26,257 bases of DNA from HGM13233 sp900762805. Its GTDB lineage: Bacteria > Bacillota > Clostridia > Oscillospirales > Ruminococcaceae. Of the stretch, positions 6,173 through 14,536 are shown one piece after another; the stretch's first letter is position 1; each line of letters opens with the position of its first letter. The notes under the pieces are model-generated. The model worked only from the letters and a program-made list of their open reading frames with translations, ran no database searches and was not told where the DNA came from. The DNA lies in assembly GCA_937993755.1 (NCBI GenBank), contig CALKMA010000004.1, positions 1 to 26,257 of the forward strand. The letters run 5' to 3'. The translations under genes were made by a program, and so were the position numbers.

Positions 6173-7405
6173 TTGAAGCGAACAGCCGTTGCGGCGCTGG
6201 TGCTGGCCGCCGCGCTGCTTCTGACGGGCTGCGACCTCGGCCTGAGCGCCGAGCAGCTGCTGACCGCCCCGACGCTGACCGACCAGCAGAATGAGCTGAT
6301 GGCGGCGCTCTCGGCCTCGCTTCAGGAGAGCGTCACGCTCTGCTATCCGAGCGGCGGCCTCTGGCGCACGCCTATCCAGACGATGGATCTCGACGGCGAC
6401 GGCTCGGCCGAGGCCATTGTCTGCTACAATGTTTCCAGCACGCCCTATGCCTCCATTGCCGTTTTCAAGCGGCAGAAGAACGGCTGGCTCCATCTCGGCA
6501 CCGTCGAGGGGCCGGGCACTGGCATCGCCTCGGTCGAATGGGTCGAGGGCGGCTATCTTCTGGTGGAATGGCAGCTTATCAACAGGTCTGAGCACACCGC
6601 CATCCTGTACGCCCTGGCCGAGGAGGGGCTGCAGAGCATTTATGAAACGCCCGCGCTCCGGCTGATGATATATGATATCGACGCCGACGGCTTCATCGAG
6701 ATTGCCGCTGTCTATGCCCGCTCGGCGGGCGGCCCCTTTGTGCTGCGCGTTGACCGCATCGCGGAAAGCCGCGTGCTGCGGGTGGGGGAGATTGCCCTTG
6801 ACCGCGGCGCGCTGTCCTGCCGCGGCATCACCGCCGGCGGCACGGCTGACGGCGGCACAGCCGTCTTTGTGGAGGAGAGCACCGGTAAGGGGCTGGCGAC
6901 CGAAATATTTGTGCTTGACCCGCATGGCCTGTCGGCGGCAGCCGCCGGTACGTTCCAGCTCACACAGCGCCCCAACGGGGCGCCCGACTGCAGGCCGATC
7001 ACCAAGGACGGCGTATTTTACGTTCCCCGCCGCATCGCAGCGGGCGACGGATCCTCCAGCTTCTATGAATTCTATGTTGTTGAGAGCGGCGCGCTGCAGT
7101 ACCGCTTTACCGGCTATGTGGGGGACGGGTATATCATCACCATCCCGGAGGGCTTCGAAACACGGGCTTACCCGGTGACAGGCATCGAGGTGCGGCACCT
7201 GTCGCTGCGCTTTCATGATGAGGCCGGTGAGGAACAAAGGCTCTGCGAGCTGAAGGCCATCTACCGCAACAGCACCGACGATATCTATATCAACCGCGGC
7301 TATCAGCTGGTGGGCGAGAGCGACCGGTACAGCTATTATATGCTGGCCGATTATTCGCCGGAGACCATGAACACGCTGCTGCACGGTGTCTACATATTGC
7401 AGTGA
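6173..7405 (+). CDS. Cell-surface lipoprotein with DxDxDG repeats
   Basis: 410 residues from a TTG start at 6173, chosen because GAGGTG (6161-6166) stands 6 bases before it. A GTG at 6164 would be inside this ribosome binding site. The start gives a textbook lipoprotein signal: MKR, a hydrophobic stretch, then LLTG-C with the lipidated Cys at 20. Two Asp-rich loops, MDLDGDGSAEAIV (71-83) and YDIDADGFIEIAAV (167-180), resemble calcium-binding FG-GAP/VCBS blades, so a beta-propeller-like ectodomain is likely. The function is unknown. It lies 15 bases upstream of a response regulator and histidine kinase and shares their promoter. It may be a surface partner of that system, in signal binding or envelope sensing (inference). 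Confidence 0.85.
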   Translation: MKRTAVAALVLAAALLLTGCDLGLSAEQLLTAPTLTDQQNELMAALSASLQESVTLCYPSGGLWRTPIQTMDLDGDGSAEAIVCYNVSSTPYASIAVFKRQKNGWLHLGTVEGPGTGIASVEWVEGGYLLVEWQLINRSEHTAILYALAEEGLQSIYETPALRLMIYDIDADGFIEIAAVYARSAGGPFVLRVDRIAESRVLRVGEIALDRGALSCRGITAGGTADGGTAVFVEESTGKGLATEIFVLDPHGLSAAAAGTFQLTQRPNGAPDCRPITKDGVFYVPRRIAAGDGSSSFYEFYVVESGALQYRFTGYVGDGYIITIPEGFETRAYPVTGIEVRHLSLRFHDEAGEEQRLCELKAIYRNSTDDIYINRGYQLVGESDRYSYYMLADYSPETMNTLLHGVYILQ

Positions 7406-7420
7406 TAGGAGGCGCAGGCC

Positions 7421-8107
7421 ATGAGAAAGATCCTTGTCGTCGAGGATGAATACGCCATCCGCGATCTCATTTCCATCAATCTACTGTCAGCCGGCTACGA
7501 TGTCGTGACGGTGGACAGCGGTGAGCGCGCGCTGGAGACCATCGGGGCCGACCCCAACAGCTTCGACGTGGCGCTGCTCGATATCATGCTGCCGGGGATG
7601 GACGGCTTCGCCGTCTGCGAAGCGCTGCGCCGGAAGAACCCGCGCATGGGCATCATTTTTCTGTCGGCGCGGTCGCAGGAGCCGGATAAGATCCGCGGCC
7701 TGATGATCGGAGCTGACGATTATATCACCAAGCCGTTCGGCACCGGTGAGCTGCTGGCGCGCGTCGAGGCCGTCTGCCGGCGCATCGGCGGTGACGAGGC
7801 GGACAGCCAGATGCTGTCGAGCGGCGATATCCGGCTTGACCTTACGGCGCGCTGCGCCTACAAAAAGGGCGAGCCGGTCGAGCTGACGCAGGTCGAGCTT
7901 CAGATGCTGCGGCTGTTTATCGAAAACGCCGGCAAGGCGCTCTCGCGTGAGACTATTCTGGAGGCCGTGTGGGGCCGGAGCTTTTACGGCGATGTCAAGG
8001 TGGTTGACGTCAATGTCCGCCGGCTGCGCGTCAAGATCGAGGATGACCCGGCCGAGCCGCAGTATATCACAACGGTCTGGGGCTTCGGCTATCGGTGGAA
8101 CGCCTGA
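7421..8107 (+). CDS. OmpR/PhoB-family response regulator
   Basis: 228 residues, standard length. The receiver domain (1-118) has the acidic pair E8-D9, the phosphoacceptor D54 in ALLDIMLPGMDGF, S82 and K104 in YITKPF. The output domain (about 130-228) is a winged helix: VELTQVELQMLRLF, LSRETILEAVWG, VVDVNVRRLRVKIE and the C-terminal YITTVWGFGYRW. TAGGAGG stands 8 bases before the ATG. It follows the lipoprotein by 15 bases, and its stop overlaps the histidine kinase start (TGATG), so the pair is translationally coupled. It should bind DNA as a phosphorylated dimer; the target genes are unknown. Its relatives are PhoP/PhoB/WalR-like regulators, and I cannot say which. Confidence 0.95.
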   Translation: MRKILVVEDEYAIRDLISINLLSAGYDVVTVDSGERALETIGADPNSFDVALLDIMLPGMDGFAVCEALRRKNPRMGIIFLSARSQEPDKIRGLMIGADDYITKPFGTGELLARVEAVCRRIGGDEADSQMLSSGDIRLDLTARCAYKKGEPVELTQVELQMLRLFIENAGKALSRETILEAVWGRSFYGDVKVVDVNVRRLRVKIEDDPAEPQYITTVWGFGYRWNA

Positions 8108-9531
8108 TGGCCGCCCACAAAAAGCAGGTCCTGCCGGCGCTGACGCGCCGGTGGCTGCTCGGCGGGCTGCTGTGGATGGTGGTGCTGCTGGTTCTGGCCG
8201 GTGTCGGCATCGCCGTTTTTACGCGCCAGAGCTTCTATTCCTCGGCGCGGCAGGCCATCGGCTACCGCATGGAGCTGGTGACCAACGAGCTGCGCAGCGC
8301 CCCGATCAGCGAGGAGGAGCGCCGCGCCTACATCACCAGCGTCGTCGAGAGCTTTTCGGAGAAGGACAAATTCGAGCTGCTCATCCTTGACCGGCAGGGC
8401 CGCGCGCTGGTGACCAGCAGCGGCTTCAGTACGCGCACCGTCCGGCCTGACGATTTTGTCGCCGCGCTGCAGAACGCCGACGGCTCCGGCAGCTATGTCG
8501 GCCGGTCGGGGCAGGGCGAGAACATCATGGCTATGACCCAGATCCTGCCGACCGCCTCCGGCGACTACTATGCCTGCCGGCTGGTCACCTCACTGAGCCG
8601 CGTCGATGCCCAGCTCCTTATCATCACGGCCGTCATCGCCGGCGTGGTGCTGCTCATCATCCTGTTCAGCACCATTACCAGCGTCTATTTCATCCGATCG
8701 CTGGTGGTGCCTATCCACCGCATCGGCGCCACGGCGCGTAGCATCGCCTCCGGCAACTTTGATGTGCGCGTCGATACCGATTATAACGACGAGATCAACG
8801 AGCTGTGCGACCAGATCAACGAAATGGCCCGCGGCCTTTCCGAGACCGACCGCATGAAGAACGAATTCATCTCCTCGGTGTCGCACGAGCTGCGCACGCC
8901 GCTGACCTCCATCAAGGGCTGGGGCGAGACGCTGCTGGCCATCGAGCCGGATCGGGAAACCTACGAGAAGGGACTGCGCATCATCCTCAACGAGACGGGC
9001 CGCCTCTCCAATATGGTGGAGGATCTGCTTGATTTTTCGCGTATGCAGCAGAACAAGGGGCTCAGCTTCAGCGCCGAGCGGCTCGATCTGGTGGCCGAGG
9101 TCACCGAGGCGGTGCTGATCGTCGATCAGCGCGCCGCCCGCAGCGGCATCCGCATCGACTATGCCGAGCCGGCCACCGCCGTGCCCATCGACGGCGACAA
9201 AAACCGCCTGCGGCAGGTGTTCGCCAATGTTTTCGACAACGCCATCAAGTATTCGGGCGAGGGCAAGAAGATCACCGTGCGTATCGAGGCGGGCGTCAGC
9301 ACGGCGTCGGTCGTCGTGACCGACGAGGGCATCGGCATCCCGCCGGAGGATCTCCCCAAGATCACCACGCGCTTTTACAAGGCCGGCAACGCCACCACCG
9401 GATCGGGCATCGGCCTTTCGGTCGTGTCCGAGATCATGAATCTGCACGGCGGCGCGCTTGAATTTCAAAGTGAGCTGGGCAAGGGAACGACGGTTCGCCT
9501 CCGCTTCCCGCTTGCCGGCAGAAAGGAATAG
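8107..9531 (+). CDS. Membrane sensor histidine kinase
   Basis: 474 residues from ATG 8107, which overlaps the regulator's stop as TGATG. A GTG at 8095 would add four residues. Layout: transmembrane helix at about 16-38, an extracytoplasmic sensor of about 130 residues, a second helix at about 172-197, a HAMP domain at about 197-248, and then the kinase core. The H box is SSVSHELRTPLTSIKGW with phospho-accepting His260. The N box is RQVFANVFDNAIKYS, the G1 box TDEGIGIPPEDL, the F box TRFYKA and the G2 box GSGIGLSVV. All catalytic motifs are intact. It partners the adjacent OmpR-type regulator. The sensor domain between the two helices looks like a small extracellular PAS/Cache-like fold (FELLILDRQGRALVTSSG), an inference from pattern only. 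The signal is unknown; the co-transcribed lipoprotein is a candidate accessory. Confidence 0.94.
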   Translation: MAAHKKQVLPALTRRWLLGGLLWMVVLLVLAGVGIAVFTRQSFYSSARQAIGYRMELVTNELRSAPISEEERRAYITSVVESFSEKDKFELLILDRQGRALVTSSGFSTRTVRPDDFVAALQNADGSGSYVGRSGQGENIMAMTQILPTASGDYYACRLVTSLSRVDAQLLIITAVIAGVVLLIILFSTITSVYFIRSLVVPIHRIGATARSIASGNFDVRVDTDYNDEINELCDQINEMARGLSETDRMKNEFISSVSHELRTPLTSIKGWGETLLAIEPDRETYEKGLRIILNETGRLSNMVEDLLDFSRMQQNKGLSFSAERLDLVAEVTEAVLIVDQRAARSGIRIDYAEPATAVPIDGDKNRLRQVFANVFDNAIKYSGEGKKITVRIEAGVSTASVVVTDEGIGIPPEDLPKITTRFYKAGNATTGSGIGLSVVSEIMNLHGGALEFQSELGKGTTVRLRFPLAGRKE

Positions 9532-9544
9532 ACAGAATTTCAAT

Positions 9545-10549
9545 ATGGATCAAAAAGGATTCAAGACCCGCATCGGCGGACAGGCTGTCATCGAGGGCAT
9601 CGCCATGAAAGGGTCGGACAAGACCTGCCTTGCCGTCCGCCTGCCTGACGGCAGCATCCACACCGAGCTGTTCGATACGCCGCGCCCCAAGGGGATGAAC
9701 ATTCCCATCCTCCGCGGACCCATTGCCATGATACACAGCCTCATAGACGGCATGAAGTATATCAACCTCTCGGCGGCCTATGCTTTCCCGGAGGATGAGA
9801 ACAAGGACACGAAGGAAGGAAAAGCCGCCCCGGCGGACGGTGCGCCGGTGCCTGAACGGGCTGAGCCGGCCCCTGAGGCAGATGGAAACACGCCGGCTGA
9901 GCAGCCCGCCGAAAAGAAGCCGGCCAAGTCTGACACGGCGCTGACCGTCATATCGGGGTTGCTCGGTCTGGCGCTGGCCGTGCTGCTGTTTATGTACCTG
10001 CCCACCCTCATCACCAAGCTGGTCAACGACCGGCTGATCGACCTTGGCGGCTGGAAAACGCTGACCGAATCGCTCATCAAGCTGGCCATTTTCCTCGGTT
10101 ATCTCTTTTTTGTCACCCGCATGAAGGAGATCCACCGCGTGTTCGAATACCACGGGGCCGAGCACAAGACCATCTTCTGCTATGAAAACGGCTGCGAGCT
10201 GACACCGGCCAATGCGCAGAAATTCCGCCGCTTCCACCCGCGCTGCGGCACCAGCTTTCTGTTCATCGTGCTGCTTATCAGCATTCTGGCGGCTTCGCTG
10301 ATGCCGTGGGGCAATGTCTGGCTGCGCGCGCTGCTCAAGCTGCTGACACTGCCGGTCACCATGGGCATTTCCTATGAGATCATCCAGTACTGCGGCCGGC
10401 ACGACAACCTGCTCTGCCGCATCTTGTCGGCCCCCGGCCTGTGGGTGCAGCGGCTGACCACCTTTGAGCCGGACGAAAGCCAGCTTGAGGTGGCCATCGC
10501 GGCGCTCAAGGCCGTTATGCCCGATGAGCCGGGCGAGGCCGCGTGGTGA
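9545..10549 (+). CDS. DUF1385 family membrane protein (YqhQ-like)
   Basis: 334 residues. The N-terminal block TRIGGQAVIEGIAMKGSD (8-25) and the block FEYHGAEHKTIFCYENG (200-216) followed by FHPRCGTSF (230-238) are signatures of DUF1385. The conserved His, Glu and Cys residues suggest metal binding, though the activity is not established. Membrane segments are predicted at about 131-155, 176-192, 236-255 and near 262-280. Residues 82-130 form a Pro/Glu/Ala-rich linker that looks disordered. The start at 9545 was chosen because it opens directly into the conserved block; an upstream in-frame start at 9458 lies inside the kinase gene. In Firmicutes this family is commonly next to prmC, as here, where the two genes overlap. 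Its physiological role is unknown to me. Confidence 0.85.
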   Translation: MDQKGFKTRIGGQAVIEGIAMKGSDKTCLAVRLPDGSIHTELFDTPRPKGMNIPILRGPIAMIHSLIDGMKYINLSAAYAFPEDENKDTKEGKAAPADGAPVPERAEPAPEADGNTPAEQPAEKKPAKSDTALTVISGLLGLALAVLLFMYLPTLITKLVNDRLIDLGGWKTLTESLIKLAIFLGYLFFVTRMKEIHRVFEYHGAEHKTIFCYENGCELTPANAQKFRRFHPRCGTSFLFIVLLISILAASLMPWGNVWLRALLKLLTLPVTMGISYEIIQYCGRHDNLLCRILSAPGLWVQRLTTFEPDESQLEVAIAALKAVMPDEPGEAAW

Positions 10550-11448
10550 TCGCGCGCGAGCTGCTTGCCGAGCTGGAGCAGTGTCTCGCCGGCGGCGAGG
10601 GGGCGCGTATCAAGGCGCGCGTCCTGTTTGAGACGGTGACGGGGGCCGATGCCCGCGGCTATGAGGGCGAGGTGCCGGAGGCCGACGCCGAAACGGCGCG
10701 CGCGCTGGCCGAAAGGGTGTGCGGCGGCTACCCGGTGCAGTATGTGGCCGGATCATGGCCGTTTATGGATTTTGAGGTGCAGGTGGGCGAGGGCGTGCTC
10801 ATCCCGCGGGACGATACCGTCGCGCTGGTCGAGGCGGCCGGCAGTCTGGCGCCGGCCGGCGCCGCCTGTCTTGACCTCTGCGCCGGCACCGGCGTTGTGG
10901 GCATCGCGCTGGCCCGCCGGTACGGTATGCAGGTGACGGCCGTTGAGAAATACGACGCCGCCTTTGAGTATCTCAAGGTCAACAGCTCGGTGCTGGCGCC
11001 CCGGAACACACTGGTGCAGGCCGATATTCTGCACTATCAGGACGAGCTGGCCGACGGGGCTTACCGGCTTATCGTCAGCAACCCGCCTTATCTTACCGAA
11101 GAGGAGTACGCGGCCGCGCCGGCTGAGCTGGCCTTTGAGCCGAAGGCGGCGCTGGTGGGCGGACTCGATTATCACCGCCATATCATCGGCGCCTACCGCC
11201 GCTGTCTTGCGCCCGGCGGGGCCATAGCCCTTGAGATCGGCAGCACGCAGGCCGGGGCCGTCGCCGAGCTGTTCCGCAGTGCCGGCTATACCGATATCCG
11301 CGTCGTGCAGGATCTGCAAAAAAATGACCGAGTGGTCACGGCAAGGATTGAATCAGAGCCTGAGCTGTGTTACAATATTACCGATAGGATCCGAAAATCC
11401 AATGAAAACAAGGGGGGACCAAACAATGGCGACGACCGAGAAAAATGA
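10543..11448 (+). CDS. prmC: Peptide chain release factor N5-glutamine methyltransferase
   Basis: 301 residues from GTG 10543 (GTG 10546 is equally possible). PrmC methylates the GGQ glutamine of release factors RF1/RF2, using S-adenosylmethionine. Visible marks: PVQYVAGSWPFMDFEVQVGE (64-83) with VLIPRDDT (the family's LIPRpET, here with DDT); SAM-binding DLCAGTGVVGIALA at 111-124; catalytic NPPY at 180-183; and a C-terminal QDLQKNDRVVTAR where most PrmC proteins end. About 33 further residues run on into the recA start, overlapping it by 23 bases. That tail coincides with the recA promoter and ribosome binding site and is probably a late stop codon rather than a domain. The start overlaps the DUF1385 stop by 7 bases. 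Confidence 0.9.
   Translation: MVIARELLAELEQCLAGGEGARIKARVLFETVTGADARGYEGEVPEADAETARALAERVCGGYPVQYVAGSWPFMDFEVQVGEGVLIPRDDTVALVEAAGSLAPAGAACLDLCAGTGVVGIALARRYGMQVTAVEKYDAAFEYLKVNSSVLAPRNTLVQADILHYQDELADGAYRLIVSNPPYLTEEEYAAAPAELAFEPKAALVGGLDYHRHIIGAYRRCLAPGGAIALEIGSTQAGAVAELFRSAGYTDIRVVQDLQKNDRVVTARIESEPELCYNITDRIRKSNENKGGPNNGDDREK
11348..11376 (+). promoter_or_regulatory. Internal promoter for recA
   Basis: TTGAAT at 11348-11353, 17 bases, TACAAT at 11371-11376, with TGT before the -10 box. It lies inside the last codons of prmC. The start point would be near 11383, 43 bases before the recA ATG, with AAGGGGGG between. I saw no Gram-positive LexA/DinR box (CGAAC-N4-GTTCG) around it. Confidence 0.65.
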
Positions 11449-12553
11449 AAAGACGCTGACCGCTGACAAGGAAAAGGCGCTTGAGCTGGCGCTCAAGGAG
11501 ATCGAAAAAAGCTATGGCAAGGGCAGCATCATGCGCCTGGGGCAGAATGAAACGATGAATGTCGAATGCATTCCGACCGGCTCGCTGTCGCTCGATATCG
11601 CGCTGGGCATCGGCGGCGTTCCCCGCGGCCGCATCATCGAGATCTATGGCCCCGAAAGCTCCGGCAAAACGACGCTGGCGCTTCATATCGTGGCCGAGGC
11701 CCAGAAGCTGGGCGGCACGGCCGCTTTCATCGACGTCGAGCACGCGCTCGACCCTGTCTATGCCCGCGGCATCGGCATCGACGTTGACAACCTGCTGGTG
11801 TCGCAGCCCGACACCGGCGAGCAGGCGCTGGCTATCTGCGAGACGCTGGCGCGCTCCAACGCCATCGACGTTATTGTTATCGACTCAGTGGCCGCCATGG
11901 TCACCAAGGCTGAGATCGACGGCAATATGGGCGACGCCCATGTCGGCACCCAGGCCCGGCTCATGTCGAGCGGCCTGCGCAAGCTGGCTTCGGTCCTTTC
12001 CAAATCCAAAACGGTGGCCGTTTTCATCAACCAGCTGCGCGAAAAGATCGGCGTCATGTACGGCAACCCCGAAACGACGCCCGGCGGCCGCGCGCTCAAG
12101 TTCTATGCTTCGGTGCGCATCGATGTGCGCCGCACCGAAACCATCAAGGTCGGCACCGAGAGCGTCGGCAACCGCACCCGTGCCCGCGTCGTCAAGAACA
12201 AGGTCGCTCCGCCCTTCAAGGAGGGCGAATTCGATATCATGTACGGCACCGGCATCGCCCGCGAGGGCGAGCTGCTCGACCTTGCCGTCCGGCTCGATAT
12301 CGTGCAGAAGTCGGGCGCGTGGTTCAACTATGGAGAGACGCGCCTCGGCCAGGGGCGCGACAATGTCAAGCAGTTCCTGCTCGATAATCCGTCGCTCATG
12401 AAGGAGATCGAGCAGAAGGTCATGGCCAACAAGGACAAGCTGCTCAACAGCACCCGCCGTCCGGGCGGCGCCCGCCCCGCGGCGGCGCCCGCCGCTCCGG
12501 CTGCGCCGGCGCCCTCGGCTCCCGGCTCTATCGACGTTGAAGTTGACGGATGA
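11426..12553 (+). CDS. recA: Recombinase RecA
   Basis: 375 residues. RecA polymerises on single-stranded DNA, drives strand exchange and triggers LexA autocleavage. Sequence marks: IPTGSLSLDIALGIGGVPRG; Walker A GPESSGKT at 75-82; FIDVEHALDP; Walker B DVIVIDSVAAMV; the loop-2 region NQLREKIGVMYGNPETTPGG; and FDIMYGTGI. The start at 11426 follows a strong ribosome binding site (AAGGGGGG at 11410-11417). The C-terminal 30 residues are Ala/Pro/Gly-rich (PAAAPAAPAAPAPSAPG) with only a short acidic end, unlike the long acidic tail of the E. coli protein. The recX start overlaps its stop as ATGA, so recX can be translationally coupled. The usual RecA core is otherwise complete. Confidence 0.98.
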   Translation: MATTEKNEKTLTADKEKALELALKEIEKSYGKGSIMRLGQNETMNVECIPTGSLSLDIALGIGGVPRGRIIEIYGPESSGKTTLALHIVAEAQKLGGTAAFIDVEHALDPVYARGIGIDVDNLLVSQPDTGEQALAICETLARSNAIDVIVIDSVAAMVTKAEIDGNMGDAHVGTQARLMSSGLRKLASVLSKSKTVAVFINQLREKIGVMYGNPETTPGGRALKFYASVRIDVRRTETIKVGTESVGNRTRARVVKNKVAPPFKEGEFDIMYGTGIAREGELLDLAVRLDIVQKSGAWFNYGETRLGQGRDNVKQFLLDNPSLMKEIEQKVMANKDKLLNSTRRPGGARPAAAPAAPAAPAPSAPGSIDVEVDG

Positions 12554-13164
12554 CCCGCATCACTGACATCACCGTGACAAAAAAGGGCAGGTATGCCCTT
12601 TTTTGTGAGAGCGGATTTCTGTTTTCGATCGACGAGGTCACCAAATTCGATTTCGGCATTGAGATCGGCACGCTGCTTGACGACCGGCAGCTGGCGCGGC
12701 TGCAGGACGCGAGCGAATCCCGCAAGGCTGTCGCCAAGGGGCTGCTTTACCTCGGTATGCGCCCCTATGCCGCCGGCGAGCTGCGCCGGAAGCTGCTCGG
12801 CAGCTTTGACCCCGACACCGTCGATTACGCCGTTACCTATCTTGCGGGCATCGGTTATCTTGATGACGGCGACTTTGCCGCCCAGTACGCTGAGGAGCTG
12901 CTTACCGTCCGCCGCAGGAGCCTGCGCGAGGCCAGAGAAAAAATGAAGCTCAAGGGGCTTGACCGCGAGACGATCGACGCGGCGCTGGCGCCGTGGCAGG
13001 GCTGCGACGAGGAAAATGCCGCTTATCTGGCAGCCGGCCAGTATGCCGGAAAGGATGCGCGGAAGGTATACGCCGCGCTGGCGCGCCGCGGATTTTCGGG
13101 CGACGCCATCCGGGCGGCCATCGCCGCGGCGGGCGGCGCGCCGGAAGAGGATTTTTATGAGTAA
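12550..13164 (+). CDS. recX: Regulatory protein RecX
   Basis: 204 residues. RecX binds RecA filaments and limits their growth and ATPase activity. The family shows as helical RecX repeats: RKAVAKGLLYLGMRPYAAGE, LRRKLLGSF, DYAVTYLAGIGYLDDGDFA, YAEELLTVRRRSLREAREKM and a C-terminal ALARRGFSGDAIRAAI. An N-terminal beta-type block (ITVTKKGRYALFCESGFLFS) precedes these. It overlaps recA by 4 bases (ATGA) and rimO by 8 bases. Codons 10-19 contain a perfect 13-bp hairpin with A and T runs (see separate entry), which may reduce recX transcript relative to recA. Confidence 0.92.
   Translation: MTRITDITVTKKGRYALFCESGFLFSIDEVTKFDFGIEIGTLLDDRQLARLQDASESRKAVAKGLLYLGMRPYAAGELRRKLLGSFDPDTVDYAVTYLAGIGYLDDGDFAAQYAEELLTVRRRSLREAREKMKLKGLDRETIDAALAPWQGCDEENAAYLAAGQYAGKDARKVYAALARRGFSGDAIRAAIAAAGGAPEEDFYE
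12577..12606 (+). terminator. Intragenic terminator-like hairpin at the start of recX
   Basis: ACAAAAAAGGGCA (12577-12589), loop GGTA, then TGCCCTTTTTTGT (12594-12606): 13 perfect base pairs with a T6 run in the 3' arm. It lies 27 bases after the recX ATG. The GC core (GGGCA/TGCCC) followed by TTTTTT fits an intrinsic terminator whose U tract pairs with an upstream A tract. In E. coli a terminator between recA and recX holds recX low; here the genes overlap, so the equivalent would have to lie inside recX. It also encodes the family-typical KKGRYALF, so coding constraint alone may explain part of it. Confidence 0.55.
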
Positions 13165-14512
13165 AAGCATTGCACTTGTCTCACTCGGCTGCGACAAGAA
13201 CCGTGTCGATGCCGAACGCATGACCTATACGCTGGAGCAGGCCGGCTACACCGTCGGCAGCGATCCCGCGTCGGCCGACTGCGCCATCATCAACACCTGC
13301 GGCTTTATCGATGCCGCCAAGGAGGAGGCCATTGCCGCCATTTTCGACGCTGTGCGCGAAAAGGAGGCCGGCCGTCTGCGGGCTGTCGTTGTCACCGGCT
13401 GTCTGGCCCAGCGCTACTGCAGTGAGCTGGCCGCCGAGATCCCGGAGATCGACGCCATTGCCGGGCTTGACCGCAACGGCGATATCGTCGCCACCGTCGA
13501 GCAGGCGCTGCGCGGGCAGGGCGTCCGCGCGGCGGGCGACAGCGCCGGTCTGCCCATGGAGGGCCGCCGCAGCCTGTCTACTCCCGGCCACTTCGCTTAT
13601 ATCAAGATCGCCGAGGGCTGCGACCGCCATTGCACCTACTGCGCCATTCCGGCCATCCGCGGGCGCTATCGCTCGCGCCGTCCGGAGGCCGTGCTGGCCG
13701 AGGCGCGCGAGCTGGCTCAAAGCGGCGTGAAAGAGCTGATTCTCATCGCACAGGATACCACCTCCTACGGCGAGGATCTGCCGGAGCCGTGTGACCTTGC
13801 GTGGCTTCTCTATCAGCTGCACGACATCGAGGGCTTCTGGCGTATCCGTGTGCTCTACGGCTACCCCGATAAGATATCCGACCGGCTGCTGACGGCTTTC
13901 CGCGAGCTGCCGCGTCTGTGCAAGTACCTCGACATCCCCCTGCAGCACGCCTGCGACCCGGTGCTGCGGCGCATGGGCCGCATCGGCACGCGGGCCGATA
14001 TCGAGCGAGTGCTGGGCGCGCTGCGGGCGACAGCCGAGCCCTTTGCCGTCCGTTCGACCTTTATTGCCGGCTTCCCCGGTGAGACGGAGGCCCAGTGTAC
14101 CGAGCTGTGCCGCTTCATCCGTGCGCAGGGCTTTGCCCGTTCGGGCTGCTTTGCCTTTTCGCCGGAGGAGGGGACGCCGGCCGTCCGGCTGAGGCCCCGG
14201 CATGGCGACGCCGTCAAGAACCGCCGCGCCGAGCTGGTCAGCCGTGCCTGCTATGAGGCCGCCGTTGATTTTCAGCTCTCACGCATCGGCACGGTGGAGG
14301 AGGCGATTTGCGACGGGTACGACCCCGACCGCCGGATCTGCCTTTTCCGCAGCGACTTTGACGCTCCCGATATCGATACGCTCATTCTGGTGCCGGTATC
14401 GCAGCCGATCGAGGCCGGAGCTGTCCGCCGCGTGCGCATTACAGCGCTGGAGGAGCCGGATGTGCGCGGCGAGCTTGTTGAAAATGCCGCCGATCGGGTG
14501 TATAATGATTAG
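13157..14512 (+). CDS. rimO: Ribosomal protein S12 methylthiotransferase RimO
   Basis: 451 residues, typical. RimO is a radical-SAM enzyme with two iron-sulfur clusters that adds a methylthio group to the conserved aspartate of ribosomal protein S12. The N-terminal MTTase domain has SLGCDKNRVDAERM and cluster cysteines C12, C48 and C82. The radical-SAM motif is EGCDRHCTYCAIPAIRGRYR with C155, C159 and C162. The SLGCxKNxVDxE signature points to RimO rather than MiaB. A C-terminal TRAM domain follows, ending in a Val/Glu/Asn-rich tail. The start at 13157 overlaps the recX stop by 8 bases, with GGAAGAGG upstream. Confidence 0.95.
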   Translation: MSKSIALVSLGCDKNRVDAERMTYTLEQAGYTVGSDPASADCAIINTCGFIDAAKEEAIAAIFDAVREKEAGRLRAVVVTGCLAQRYCSELAAEIPEIDAIAGLDRNGDIVATVEQALRGQGVRAAGDSAGLPMEGRRSLSTPGHFAYIKIAEGCDRHCTYCAIPAIRGRYRSRRPEAVLAEARELAQSGVKELILIAQDTTSYGEDLPEPCDLAWLLYQLHDIEGFWRIRVLYGYPDKISDRLLTAFRELPRLCKYLDIPLQHACDPVLRRMGRIGTRADIERVLGALRATAEPFAVRSTFIAGFPGETEAQCTELCRFIRAQGFARSGCFAFSPEEGTPAVRLRPRHGDAVKNRRAELVSRACYEAAVDFQLSRIGTVEEAICDGYDPDRRICLFRSDFDAPDIDTLILVPVSQPIEAGAVRRVRITALEEPDVRGELVENAADRVYND

Positions 14513-14536
14513 GTGCTTGATTTAAGGAGACCCTTT

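Noticed and set aside
9458..9544. Upstream in-frame start of the DUF1385 gene
   Set aside because: It lies within the kinase gene, and the added residues are a shadow of kinase codons; the conserved family block begins after ATG 9545.
11341..11425. SOS (LexA) box before recA
   Set aside because: No CGAAC-N4-GTTCG-like dyad was seen near the promoter.
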